Origin: Cladophialophora immunda
Lineage: Eukaryota > Ascomycota > Eurotiomycetes > Chaetothyriales > Herpotrichiellaceae
Length of the DNA: 64,000 nucleotides
Assembly: GCF_000835495.1 (NCBI RefSeq)
Contig: NW_015622544.1
Location: 4,616,855-4,680,854, forward strand
Direction of reading: 5' to 3'
This document shows, piece by piece, positions 31,947 to 42,734 of the stretch (position 1 is the stretch's first letter; every line of letters starts with the position of its first letter). The notes below the pieces were generated by a model. It made no database searches. It worked only from the letters and a program-made list of their open reading frames with translations, and was not told where the DNA came from. The position numbers and the translations under genes are program-made.

Positions 31947-33120
31947 TCAGAAGGATTGAAGAAATCTCACTATGTGGCTCCGACCCTGACCTTTGACCAT
32001 TACCTCGGTGTGCAATGCTCCAGCAACGGTTTGTCGAACCACCTCTAGTTTTTCTTCTCGACAGACCTGCTCCAAGACGGCTGCTTGTCCTGGAGGCACA
32101 ATTTCGTCGTTACCTGCCTCCAAAATCAACACCCTCATATTTGGTCTACTCTTTCCGATTTGATGAAGAGCAGTCTTGCTATCCCATGTCGACCGCAGAA
32201 ACGGGGCCAGATATCGGTAAGGGAGAAATTTTTGTGGATAAAGTGCGATGAGGATTGCTTTCAAATCCACGAAAGGGGTCTCGAGGAGGAGCCCTGAGAA
32301 TCGTTGCAGGTTCGCGTCGCCATGTCTCGATAGATTCGCAAGGCTCACAGTTGCAACCCCTGCACCAATCGACTGTCCCCAGACCACAAACCTGGCGTGA
32401 TCGCAGTTGTACCGACTTCGCACCCACTCCAACGCCGCTTCGGCATCCAGCTCAATCCCGGTTTGGGAAGGGCTCCCCCTTGATTTCCAGAAACCACGAT
32501 AAGATAAAGCGACAATCGTGTACCGTCTTCCGTTTTGGTGCTGCAACAACCCTTTCAAGATCCTTGAAAGATAGGGAAGCCGAGGTGGTAATGACGAGGC
32601 ATTCCTGATCAGTTTCAGAGGTGCAGAAGCGCCGTGTGCGGATCACTTACCCCTGGAAATACAGAACAACAATATGATTGTTCGTCTCGGCCTCGACAGA
32701 AGCTCCAACTGATCCTTCTAAAATCTTGATCGCAGTTCCATCTGCGGCCTTGAGGTCATGCTCCGCCCATACCACAGGCTTACATTGCAACGAATAATCG
32801 TCAACCTTTTCGGATCTCGAAAATGGTGGGACTGAAGGCATATAGATGATTTTGTTCTGGAAGAGAACCATCATGAAGCACTTGTACGTCCATAATGTGA
32901 CCAACAGTCCCCCAAAGACGACAGGCGGTAGGAGGAAGGCTGGGATTGATTCCACACCAAAGTGACGTTTAGGAAACAATGGTGAGTGGCGATTGGCGTG
33001 TGGGACGTATGGTCTCCTGGACCAAAAACCTACATGCCGAACCGGAAGACCCTTGATAGGAGGAAACGGCCGCCATGCTTGAGCACATCTCATGGATACG
33101 GGTGCTCTGAGGTTCAACAA
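31947..33120 (-). CDS. Membrane-anchored alpha/beta hydrolase (BEM46/ABHD13-like)
   Basis: Two exons, 33120-32651 and 32604-31947, 375 residues. The 46-bp intron (GTAAGT...TCAG) joins YFQG to NASSLPPRLPYLS in phase, which fits the family. A single membrane segment lies near residues 55-85 (AFLLPPVVFGGLLVTLW), after a basic N-terminus. The catalytic elbow is VWGQSIGAG (Ser), and an acid is in EAGNDEIVPP with His in GALHTEV. This resembles the BEM46-like/ABHD13 group of serine hydrolases. Known relatives are membrane proteins with poorly defined lipid or peptide substrates, linked in some fungi to cell polarity; a role here is inference. Tail-to-tail with the F-box-like gene, 23 bp apart. Confidence 0.9.
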
Positions 33121-34064
33121 TTGAAACTCGAAACTGTCCCAGAGCCGAATCGCGACGTTTAGGCAAGCTCAACCACCGCCAAGGCACTAAACCTAACAGG
33201 ACATGTCCCAAACAGAGTACTCAGCCTTGTGCCGGAGCCTTATCGAGTCGCAGCATGGTGTTGGAGACCTGTGCAAGAGCATGACGGAACATGATAGGAG
33301 TGCGCTTCACGGTTGGTCCTTGACCCAATCAGTCTCACGAGAACATCACTGGTTGCTGTCTGCTTCCTGGACCTGCTCGAGCAACGGCCAGCACCGACGA
33401 CGACTCTCTCAGGTTCTCATCCTCAACGACTAACCGTGGGTCACTCTTCCTCTGATCTTTGTTCTTTTCAGCTCACACAGTTGGCCTGACGATATATCCC
33501 TTTCTCAAAATCCTCATATCATGCTTCATCGTCGCCTTCTCGCCACACGGTCTCCTTTCCTTACCTCACTCTTGTGCTATTTCTTCACTTCATCTGTCAC
33601 TTCAACTGTTTCTTCCTCTCTTCTTCACCTTACTCATTTCCACTCTTTACTGTGTCTACCCCACCATCAATGCTCTCGACCAAAACCATCTCTCCGCGCC
33701 TCACTTTAAGGAAGCTTTATTCTTTCCACTTGACTCACTTTTGCTACACAGTCTGCTCTTCTCCTACATCTCTATCCTGGGTTGCCCAAACTGTCGCGTC
33801 GCTCTTCTAGTATGAGCATTGGATCGAAGACCATCTATCAGGCATACTTTCTCACCCACGATCCTTGAATTTCACGTTTTGTTCACTCTTGCCTGCTTTC
33901 ACCCTAAGTTTCATAAACTTCTTCTCACATTCATTTACGCTTCTACATTCCTTACTTCAATCCGTCATCTTTAACCCCCATCTTATCATTCAACTGAATT
34001 CGCAATTGGATAAATCTGCCATACGTCTGTCACTGCGTCCATTTGATTTCTGCTATTGCCAAAT
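33121..34064. promoter_or_regulatory. Divergent spacer with long pyrimidine-rich leader
   Basis: 944 bp between the hydrolase (-) and the SRA gene (+). From about 33,440 to 34,060 the plus strand is very rich in T and C (for example around 33,590-33,640), which looks like promoter and 5' UTR of the SRA gene. Small open frames in it (33459-33815) have no family signature. Confidence 0.55.
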
Positions 34065-35947
34065 ATGGTCGTTCCAAACCAGCGTCCCGAACCTTACGAC
34101 CTTCACGACAACCGATTTGCCGAAGTGCCTGGCGTTGGCTTCGCTCCTACTCGACCGCGTTCATGTGGTCGGTTCGTTGACCGGAGAGATCCTAAAAGTC
34201 ACTCTCAACAACATGGTTCTCGGCGTGAGGAATGTCGGTCTCACTCGGCCCAGCGAGGGAGGAGACATGACAACCAGCCTTTCAGACGGGAAAGCCCAGA
34301 CAATACTCCGGCGGACAAGAAGGACAGGAACCATATCCGTGCAACTTTCGAAGGGTTTGTGCCAGAGTATCGCAATCCGATCCAGTTCCTCACTGAGAGC
34401 TTTGCTCGTAGGCGGAGAGAACTCAACGACGAGGTTACAAGGCAGGTAGCCCTCAGCAGCAACAGCATTCGCCAAAATATTGATCACGTGGACCGGGATC
34501 GAGACAGACTTCAACTTTGCAGACACCAATTATCACAGAGGAGCTCGCCCGGACCTGTTCGAATCAAACGAGAGGACTCCGTCGAGCTCCAAAGTAAAGT
34601 GCCACCACAGACGGACGAAATTTCAGGAACGACTTCACCACTCAGTGAAAGTGCAAAATCAACGTCAAGCGAACGACGAGATGGCTCTAGCCAGCGCGGC
34701 TCTCCTCCCCCACGGCCAAGTCCACCAGCCCTCGGTAGACAAGATGGAGCTCTCCGAGGTTGCATTTGTCCAGTGGGTCTCGACTGTCCCAACAAGCGTA
34801 ACAATCAAGTGGACTGTCGGACGCTGGTAGTGGAGTATGAACACTGGAAATGGATGCAGAGACAAAAAAGCGGTACAGGGTAAGTTAGTATCAACATCTG
34901 AATTGCTCACTGCACATATTGACAGAAAACCTGATCAGAGTACCGCCAGACCGTCCCCTGGAAGATGAGCCATTTGTTACACTACAGGAGACTTTACCAA
35001 TCGTCAGGCTATTAGACCAGATTCCTGCACGCAGACGTATGTCGATGGGCATTCGACACACCTTCACCAAGATCCAAGAATGGATCAGAATGATGCTGAA
35101 CAACTCGATGACACAAGAGGTTCTCGACGAGTCTCGCATACTCGAGCACCTGAAGAGGTTCCTTTCGGATGACCACGAGCGGATCCGGAGAGAAAAGGAT
35201 GTTCCAGAACATATCGTCGAGGATCTCACTTACCTGTATCGCAAGTGGGATTTCAGCGATCTCGGGGTCCTTGCTCGACGCGGACTCCTTGCGCACAGAC
35301 CCAACGGCCCGCTATGGCCAGACCCGAAGTGGCCGTGGAAGCGCTCAGCGGATTTTTTCGGCCACGGCCACCTTGTCAACGGTCAGACATGGTGCTTCCG
35401 CGTCGAGATGATGCGGGACGGGGCCCACGCGCATGCCATTGCGGGGATTTCAGGCAAGGCGAAAGAAGGAGCACGGAGCGTTGTGATGGGGTTCCACGAC
35501 GAAGTCCGGAAGCAGTACTACGCCGACGTGGACCAGGGCGAGACGATCTACTACTACGGCACCGCTCTTCCCCGGAAGCCAGGCGATACAGAGCCCACCA
35601 ACCTCAAAGACGCCGTCACCCACCGGGTCGAGCGCATCACAAAGAACTCGCAAGGAGAGGGCCCAACCGACGCGACAATGTCTCTCTTCACCTCGTACAG
35701 GACTGGATGCCCCGTTCGGGTGTTCCGGTCGTGGCGACTGGCTGAAATCGTCCCACATCGACCGGTGACGGGCTTCCGGTACGACGGACTCTACATCGTC
35801 ACGGCGCCGGAACTGGTCAAGATCGAGCGCCAGATATATCGATTCAAAATGGAGCGCATGACCACCGGCCAAGGCCCGCTTCGACACAGCGGGACCCCCC
35901 TACAACCGGAAACTCGAGGCAGTCGGAAACGAAAGCGAGAGGCGTAG
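34065..35947 (+). CDS. SRA-YDG domain protein (modified-cytosine reader type)
   Basis: Two exons, 34065-34879 and 34939-35947, 607 residues. The chosen junction uses GTAAGT at 34880 and the AG at 34937-34938, which gives matching phase; an alternative with GTACAG at 34873 joined to 34926 is also in phase. Residues 1-220 are charged and low complexity. A cysteine cluster C-x-C-x5-C-x9-C (233, 235, 241, 251) follows and may bind zinc. Residues about 412-565 form the SRA-YDG domain: VNGQTWCFRVE, the loop YADVDQGETIYYYG, GCPVRVFRS and the RYDG motif (Tyr553-Asp554-Gly555). The tail is basic (GSRKRKREA), probably nuclear. Known SRA domains flip out 5-methylcytosine or hydroxymethylcytosine in histone-methyltransferase, UHRF1 or restriction proteins; there is no SET, RING or nuclease motif here. 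Confidence 0.88.
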
Positions 35948-36926
35948 CGAGACTGTTCCCAAGCAAGACGAGACAAAAGAGAAAGTTAGCAGAGCTGTGC
36001 AGGAAAGAAGGGTGCTCTCGGACGGGGAGATGTGAGCGGGGCTATTGAGCACGAGCCTAGGAGCCGGACGGCCACGAACAACGACAATGTAGGAACATAC
36101 AAGGGAAGAACCCCACGACACATGGCATCGCTTGACGCCGGGGCGCCCACTATCACCAAGCGCCCGAGCGCAGCGAAAAGACGCCGCGACCTGTTTTTGG
36201 TTCTGGGCCCCTTCTCAGGTGCCCCGGCTGCCTTCAACGGCTCGAAACGAGCATCCACTCCAACATGGCTGGCGGACACGCGGTCGGGCAGGCCGGCTGC
36301 ACCGTTTACGATTCCTGGAACAAACATTTTTCTTGTCAATTTTCAACACAATAACTTCGCTGTGCAAATATGCACGCATACAAGGCATACATATCATGTC
36401 CAGCTTTTTACCTTTTTCGCTCGTTGCTCAATCACCAATCATTTCAAGGCCATCTATCAGGAACAACGCCCCTGAGGAATCTACGAGGGTGACAATTTCC
36501 ACCCGGGGTGGGAAAGGGGGGGAGGGGGTCGTCATTCCATGTCTGAGGAGAGAGTCGCGAGGCTGCGTGGCGAAAAGGGGGGGGGGGGGAATGGTGTGGG
36601 GCGCGTTCAACATCGTCTCGAGAGTTCGCCGTTGCTTTTGCTGCTGGGAACCACAATTCCACCACACCAACTCAACCTCCCTGCGCTACTCCCTTTGCCC
36701 AAGACAACTGCTCTTTCTGCAAATCTTAAGAAAACAACAAGCCACATTTAGCTGCCGCGCTTTGGAAAACATTCTGGGCTGGGCGATTCAGCTGTTTATT
36801 TGTACAAGACACTCCTTCTAGGCGGATCTCTTCATCTAGCATCCAAATAGTGGCCTTGGGGTCGTCCGATTCAACCCTTCAGGAAGCGCTTCAGGAGAGT
36901 TCGCAAGTCCTTTCACGGGTCTCGTG
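35948..36926. other. Convergent intergenic region with G13 tract
   Basis: 979 bp between the SRA gene (+) and the lysyl-tRNA synthetase (-). It includes a run of 13 G at 36577-36589. The open frame 36132-36821 (229 codons) is not recognised and overlaps low-complexity sequence. Confidence 0.5.
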
Positions 36927-38937
36927 CTAGCTATTGGCTTTGCCATCTTCACCTCCCGTGTAGCTTTCTCCTTCTGCACCCCTTGTGACCGCCCTGAGAT
37001 TGCCGAAGCTCAGCACATCTCCAATCCTCTCTCTGCCCGTGAAAAGCATAACCAGCCTATCGATCCCGCAACCCCATCCACCAGTAGGTGGAAGCCCCCA
37101 CTCCAGTGCCTGTAGGTAGTCCTCATCAACCTTCATCACCTCTTCGTCATCTTCCACATATGCGCTGGCAGTCTTTGTTCCGGTCTCACTCGAGTTAGTC
37201 TGTGGGTGGGATTTAAGAGTGCCATATATTTGTTGCTCCAGGAACTTCCTCCTTTGCTCGAAAGGCGAGTTTTCCTCCTCGTAACAGTTCACAACTTCCT
37301 TCCCTGCGATGAATAACTCTGCTCTGGCAGCAACTGGCTGATCATTGGGTGCTGTGGGATGGATGTATGATTTCGCCAAGGGCGACAGACACTCGGGAAT
37401 GTTTGTGATCCAGAGTGGTCTCTGGGAAGAGCGCGGTTCCAGATACAGCGAGGAAAGCTTGTCCACGAGTCGAGGAACCGTGGGATTGCTGGGGAGGGGC
37501 AGATTGTGCGAATGGAAAAGTCCCAGGAGCTCGGCGTGGGCGAAAGGTGAGGAGAGGTTGGGGAGATCAACCCCTAAGGCAGAGTTGAGAGAAGGAATAA
37601 AGTCAAGCTCTTCGTATGGACCGTGTACAGAGTCAAGAAGGTATGAGCGCGCGTTCGCATATTGGTAAGGTAGAGCTTTGATAGCCGAGCCAATGTCTGT
37701 GATGAGCTGCTTCGTCATGTCCATCAGCTGGCGCAGATCGTGGCGCACGGCGTAGAACTCGCAGGTCGTGAATTCGGGATTGTGAGTTTTGTCGAGGCCT
37801 TCGTTCCGAAACGAAGGGCCAATCTCAAAAATCTTGTCCATGCCACCAACAATGAGCCTTTTCAGCCACAATTCTGGAGCTATCCGTAGGTTGAGCTTGC
37901 GGTGAGGAAATTCTGTCGCTTTGGTCTCGAATGGTTTCGCCGTTGCACCGCCCGCTGCGGCAGATAAGACAGGAGTGCTCACTTCAATAAAATAGCGGGA
38001 CTCGAAGAATTGTCTCATTGTGCGGATAAGGGTCGACCGGGCCTTTAGGGTCTCTATGATTTCGGGGTCCGTCTGCATTTCCACATGTCGAGGTTGAAAA
38101 TTAGACTCTGCAAGTTCGGTCGTTGCAAAGCCTCGATGTTCAACCGGAAATCGTTGGAGGCAAGGTGACAGAATAATGGGCATGGTTGAAGCCCGGATGG
38201 AGAGTTGGCCATTCTTGGCTTTATATGGTCGACATCCCTTCAATGCTTCGTTCGAAAAGTTAACGGACAGATTCTCCTGGGACGTGCTTCGGAAGACGTA
38301 CAAATATAGTCACCTCGTCTAAGCAGCCGGCTAAAGTGCTTGAAGTCTGTCAAGGTCACTCCGGAGCCTTCGAATGCCGAGTGAGACAGCATAACCTGAA
38401 GCTTCACCTGGTCCTCAACGATATCAACGAAAGCCAACTTTGAGCCGCTCAGCCGGATGGAAGAGACTCTTCCAGACACTGGTGTTTCCGTCAGAACTCA
38501 TTGCGTCTCTTTGCCTCCTCAGCTGTTGATCTTGCCTTCTATCCAGTCGCTAGGAGCCATAGCATCATCTTTGGTAACATTGACGTCCGCTTCCTCCCTC
38601 AATGATTGGAAGCTCCGCGCTTGAGAGGTACACTGATACCGTGGATAGAGGGGTATGGCGGAACTCTGTAGTTCTTGAAGCCGCTCTTGTACCTCTTTAG
38701 TCGCATACGGACTTCCAACTTTCGACGCGTCGTGGGAGCTTAACCTTGAAGCCCCCGTCGTAAGGTACACTCGTGAGGTCCATGACGGTGTCTGCAGGTA
38801 AGAATCCCTCCAGAGGCATGGGGTCGAGAGAGGTCTCCCAGTAGCGGTTTCAGGGCTGCTGAACGTGCAGTGTCAGCGGCTGCCTTTTCCCAAACGGTAA
38901 CATGAAGAGCAGAAATATTCCGGAGCATTTGGGCCAT
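36927..38937 (-). CDS. MSK1: Mitochondrial lysyl-tRNA synthetase (class II), N-terminus unresolved
   Basis: The C-terminal exon (about 38240-36927) is clear: class II motif 2 (FRNEGLDKTHNPEFT), GKEVVNCYEE, and motif 3 (GWGCGIDRLVMLFTGRERIGD). The short insert-poor layout is that of MSK1-type mitochondrial enzymes. Upstream, pieces of the OB-fold anticodon-binding domain appear in different frames: SGRVSSIRLSGSKLAFVDIV (about 38479-38300) and EVQERLQELQSSAIPLYPRY (about 38700-38610). I could not place introns that join all pieces in phase. A start at 38937 (MAQMLRNISALHV, with a mitochondrial-like presequence) is possible. The enzyme charges mitochondrial tRNA-Lys. Multiple small introns, or sequence errors, could explain the broken frame. 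Divergent from TIM10. Confidence 0.85.
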
Positions 38938-39201
38938 AATCAGACAATCGCGGGAGAAGTTTGATCACAAACTAGCCGAAGCTAGCATCACTCGCAGCGG
39001 TTCTTCTCGTTGTCTCGTCATCTGGGTGGGAGAGGGGTGATTGAAAGTGATTGAGAGTAGACATACCTTCCGTGCGCCGGCCAACGGGTCGAACGCCATG
39101 CTCGCCACGTCGACCTTCCGTACATGAAGCTGCATGAACCGGAAAACGACCTGAGGCCTTGAGAAAAAGGACTGGTCGTAGCTGTGGTTGCGGGAATCCA
39201 T
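38873..39201 (-). CDS. Possible small two-exon gene or upstream exon
   Basis: A start at 39201 (MDSRNHSYDQSFFSRPQ) runs to a good donor (GTATGT at 39066). Joining to 38971 in phase would give about 77 residues, the second exon reading FVIKLLPRLSDYGPNAPEYF. It overlaps the suggested start of the lysyl-tRNA synthetase, so both cannot be right as written; the first exon might instead belong to that gene. I do not recognise a family. Confidence 0.25.
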
Positions 39202-39397
39202 GCGGAAAATTAAAATGTTCGCTTAAGCTTCGGGGAAACTTCGCCCTGCGTCTCTCGTCTCCGAGCTGCCCAACTTTTTATATACGTTAAACTAAACAGT
39301 TGACATTTACGTATCCACGGCGCGTTTCTCCTCACCATACCGCGTGCTCCTCCCTCGATAGAAAGCACTGCCCCGAGAAGGGTTACCATTCAATACC

Positions 39398-39798
39398 ATG
39401 TCCTTCCTTTTTGGTGGCGGCCGACCTCAGCCGACGTCCGCAGAAAAGATCGCAGCAGCAGAAAATGAAGTCGAGATGGTCTCAGACATGTTCAATAGGT
39501 ACGCACGCAACCCTCTGGCCGATATATATCTCTTCTAGCCCTTTATGAGGGAATTCCCGGCAACTTCGCTCTGATGAACAGTGCATTGACCCTGTCCAGA
39601 TTAACGCAATCCTGCCTGAAGAAATGCATACCCGCCGACTACCGTGAAGCCGATCTCAACAAGGCCGAGAGTGTCTGCCTCGATCGCTGTGTGGCGAAGT
39701 TCTTCGAAGTCAATATGAAAGTATCAGAAAAGATGCAGGGCGAGGCGGCCATGAGACAAGGAGGTGCTGGTGGTGGCGGAGGTATGTTTGGAATGTAA
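39398..39798 (+). CDS. TIM10: Mitochondrial intermembrane-space chaperone Tim10
   Basis: Two exons, 39398-39498 and 39600-39798, 99 residues. The junction completes [12 protein letters not shown]. The twin CX3C motifs are CLKKC and CLDRC, the hallmark of small Tim proteins, which form disulfides in the intermembrane space. The sequence between and after them ([21 protein letters not shown], residues 45-65) fits Tim10 better than Tim8, 9 or 13. Together with Tim9 it forms a hexamer that carries hydrophobic carrier proteins across the intermembrane space. The Gly-rich C-terminal tail ([12 protein letters not shown]) is short and variable. Divergent from the lysyl-tRNA synthetase, another mitochondrial gene; shared regulation is only a possibility. 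Confidence 0.96.
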
Positions 39799-40190
39799 CC
39801 GTGTGGAAGAGATATCAGGTTCTTTCGTCATGCCGATGACCATCATCGCAGTGCATATGGCATGGCTTTGGATGTGAATCTGTACCCTCGTCATAGCATC
39901 CATCATGGAGGTGGAATTGCAGGGTTGGAAAATTGTGTACAGTATTTCGGCCAGATTTCATGTCAGAACTGGTGCAGGACAGTTCTGCTTGGTTTGTGAT
40001 CTGGCCAGGGACTGGTAGAGATGGCGCAGTGGAAAGGGAGCATCAAATCTCAATTCCTACAATTTGAGGCCAGATTACCAGTGCTGTGCCAAATCCCTTG
40101 AACCAGGTCCGGCGAGCTTTTATACCTCCCAAACGCCTCGCTAAACCACAGAAAGCATCCCTTCTCCATCGACTCGCAGATGCCGTTCCA
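39799..40190. other. Convergent intergenic region
   Basis: 392 bp between TIM10 (+) and the STB6-like gene (-); no gene or repeat recognised. Confidence 0.5.
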
Positions 40191-42734
40191 TTACTTCTTG
40201 GGCCCCAAAAAGTTCAGCACTCGTGCAATCCACGATGAATTTGCAGGAGGCGTTTCATTCTCACCATTTAACTCCTTTGCTCTCGCCTCGATCAGCAAAA
40301 CATTCCTCTCAAAGTCGTCCACTCCATCTTCCACCTCCTGCAGTCGACTCTGCAAGCTGTCCAATTCATAGTCCATTTTCGCACCCAACACTTCCATGCG
40401 CCGGAAACTTTCTGTCAAAGCCGTTTTCTCCTGCGACACGAGATCGGACGAGGTAGCCTGTAGAGTCTGATACTCTTCCAGGCGATGATAGTACAGTTCA
40501 TTGAGTTCTTCCAGGTGTTGATGAGCAATTCTCTCTAGGCTCTCCACATGGACGACCCGGCTTTCAGTGTATGGGATTAGACCTTGCTGAATGCGCTGGA
40601 TACGCTTAGCTTTCTTTTGGGCATAGGCCTCCAGGGCGTCGCGTTCAGCTAGGGCATTGGTAAGGTCTCCCTCAATTTTACCCTTCACAATACCTTCCTC
40701 CACGATGTTTTTGCCTGTGTCCAGAACTGCGCTTTCTACCACGCTGAAGGAAAGGCGTCGGTTGATTCGGTTCTGCCGAGGACTGTCAATGGTATGGCCA
40801 ATTAGTTGGACATTGCTCTGCGTCCGTCGCAGGACCCGACTACTGGGGCCTTTATATGGCATAGCAGCGGAAAAGTTGCGGTAGATATCTGCTTTGAATT
40901 CATTGCGCAGGTCCGCCAACTCGGCATCGACTTTCTTCTTCCTAGGCGAGTCCCCTGGCAAGGCGGGACGCAGTTGTTCCCGATGTGATGGCATTCTCTT
41001 CTCAGTCGTCGTTTGAGTTCGGCGTAGTGGCAGGCGCCGTTCGGTTTGAGGCGAGACCGGCTCAGTGTTGACCAAAGCCATGTCAAATGCACGAGGTTCA
41101 GATGGATGCGGAATCCCAGTTGCCGTCCTCAATGTATGATCTCGAGGAGTGTGTCTGGTCGCAGCGGTTTCGACCCAATCCTGGGTTTCGTCAATATCTT
41201 TCTGATAACGATGGTTATAGCTCCTCAGGCCCCCAACAGCTCCTCTCAAACGGTGTCGGCCGGACTTGGAGTCCGATTGATTCGTGTACATCGTATCGGT
41301 CCGTTCAAGGGCGTTTACGTCCGAGGTGGATTCATGCTGGTTGCCCGTCCACAGAAAATTGCCTTGATCATCAGTGCTAAACACTCTGCCCTTGAGATCA
41401 AGATCGCCAGTCGGCCAGGCGAACGGATCGCCCGACTTGATGGGCTTCCCTTGCCAGAGCCACTTCATCTTAGGACCCGTGACCAACTGAGCGAAACGTT
41501 CAATGTCCATGGTCTCAGCTTCTGAGATGCCGGCTTTGTCGCGACCTCCGACTATACCCATGACCATCTCTCCTCCTTTGCCACTAAGCTCAGCAACGGT
41601 GGACTTGACTGCCTTTGGTACAGTCCAGCCTTCACCGCTGGCATTCTTTGCCGTAGCCCTGTGGAGACGATCGAGAGTCTCTCGATCAAGTCGTCGAGTC
41701 TTTTCCATTTTTTGGCCTTTTTGGAAATGGCCGATGGCCCTTTTCATTGAGACGGTATCCAAGACGTCCTTCCCAACAGGGGATCCGAAGGCTTTGAGGC
41801 GATTGTAAGCTCCGATGAGGAGACCAAGAAGTGCTGCCACCGTGGTTGGTCCAAGAATACCGTCGCCAGGTTCGACGTTGTAGAAATAGGTTCCAATATC
41901 TGTCCACCAGTCGTTGATAGCCCGCTCGGTCACATCGCAAAGCAAGCCGTCGGCGTATGTGGGTTGGAGTTTGTCGTACATAACCAATGCGATTTGGCAT
42001 GTCCGTACAAGTTCCATGACCGATTGATATAGCGGGACAATCTCACTTGTCCGGTAGAGGTGATGGAATTTAGCAACGGTACTGGATTGAGGCGGCTGTA
42101 GGTTGATGCCAGCTCTCCCGGAGCATCCCATGCGCTTGAGGTCCTCGTTGACAATAAAGTCATCTCGATGCTTCCTGACATCGCCATCCGGAACTGGAAC
42201 GACGGTAAGGGCTGATGGAAACGAACTCAGGTTGGTGACCATGAGTGCGCCCAAAGGCGTGTCTTTCTCTTTCGCATGATATTGAGAGACTGCTTGGAAA
42301 TAGACTTGCAATCTCTGAGACCATGTGCTTTCGTCACTGGGCACAGCAAGGACGTTCACCAAAATGGAGTGCGAAGGGTCGCCTGTGTAGGTACAAATGA
42401 TAAAAGTGGGATGGCTTCTCGAGCAGGCCCATTGCTCAACCACGTACATCTCGTACCCTTCAAGGCGTCTCCATCGTTCTATAGGATCAGTTGCAGGATC
42501 TTCTTCCAGGTAGCGAAAGGCAACGGGATCGGCGAAAACAAGGCGCTTTCGATTCTGGCCTGCTCGTCCTTGAGCGCCCCCGCTAGAGGTTGGGCTGGAG
42601 GTATCGACGGCACTTGGCTTTTGTGTCTTGTATTCATCTTTTGGACTAGGTCTAGCAGACTTGTCCTTCGGCGACCCGGGAAAGGAAGTGGGATGATGGT
42701 ATGGGGTCAAAAACCCAGCTCCCACGAACGACAT
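40191..42734 (-). CDS. STB6-like N-terminal domain protein
   Basis: Uninterrupted frame of 847 residues, ATG at 42734 (MSFVGAGFLTPYHHP). Residues about 60-240 resemble the N-terminal domain of fungal STB6-like proteins: VFADPVAFRYLEEDPATDP, LEGYEMYVVEQWACSR and FIICTYTGDPSHS. A middle domain continues to about residue 400 (DGILGPTTVAALLGLL). The next 200 residues are disordered and polar. The C-terminal 170 residues are rich in heptad-like patterns and Glu/Lys and probably form a coiled coil (for example LEAYAQKKAKRIQRIQQG). In yeast, Stb2/Stb6 were found as Sin3-binding proteins; a chromatin link here is an inference from the name of the family. Head-to-head with RMD5, 472 bp apart. Confidence 0.78.
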   Translation of the reverse strand: MSFVGAGFLTPYHHPTSFPGSPKDKSARPSPKDEYKTQKPSAVDTSSPTSSGGAQGRAGQNRKRLVFADPVAFRYLEEDPATDPIERWRRLEGYEMYVVEQWACSRSHPTFIICTYTGDPSHSILVNVLAVPSDESTWSQRLQVYFQAVSQYHAKEKDTPLGALMVTNLSSFPSALTVVPVPDGDVRKHRDDFIVNEDLKRMGCSGRAGINLQPPQSSTVAKFHHLYRTSEIVPLYQSVMELVRTCQIALVMYDKLQPTYADGLLCDVTERAINDWWTDIGTYFYNVEPGDGILGPTTVAALLGLLIGAYNRLKAFGSPVGKDVLDTVSMKRAIGHFQKGQKMEKTRRLDRETLDRLHRATAKNASGEGWTVPKAVKSTVAELSGKGGEMVMGIVGGRDKAGISEAETMDIERFAQLVTGPKMKWLWQGKPIKSGDPFAWPTGDLDLKGRVFSTDDQGNFLWTGNQHESTSDVNALERTDTMYTNQSDSKSGRHRLRGAVGGLRSYNHRYQKDIDETQDWVETAATRHTPRDHTLRTATGIPHPSEPRAFDMALVNTEPVSPQTERRLPLRRTQTTTEKRMPSHREQLRPALPGDSPRKKKVDAELADLRNEFKADIYRNFSAAMPYKGPSSRVLRRTQSNVQLIGHTIDSPRQNRINRRLSFSVVESAVLDTGKNIVEEGIVKGKIEGDLTNALAERDALEAYAQKKAKRIQRIQQGLIPYTESRVVHVESLERIAHQHLEELNELYYHRLEEYQTLQATSSDLVSQEKTALTESFRRMEVLGAKMDYELDSLQSRLQEVEDGVDDFERNVLLIEARAKELNGENETPPANSSWIARVLNFLGPKK

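Noticed and set aside
33459..33815. Plus-strand hydrophobic frame of 118 codons
   Set aside because: Arises from the T/C-rich leader; Leu/Ser/Phe content is a by-product of base bias.
38873..39201. Identification as mitochondrial ribosomal protein mL53 or an L51/S25-type protein
   Set aside because: Only a few residues (FDPL, LPRL) are reminiscent; not enough to support a name.
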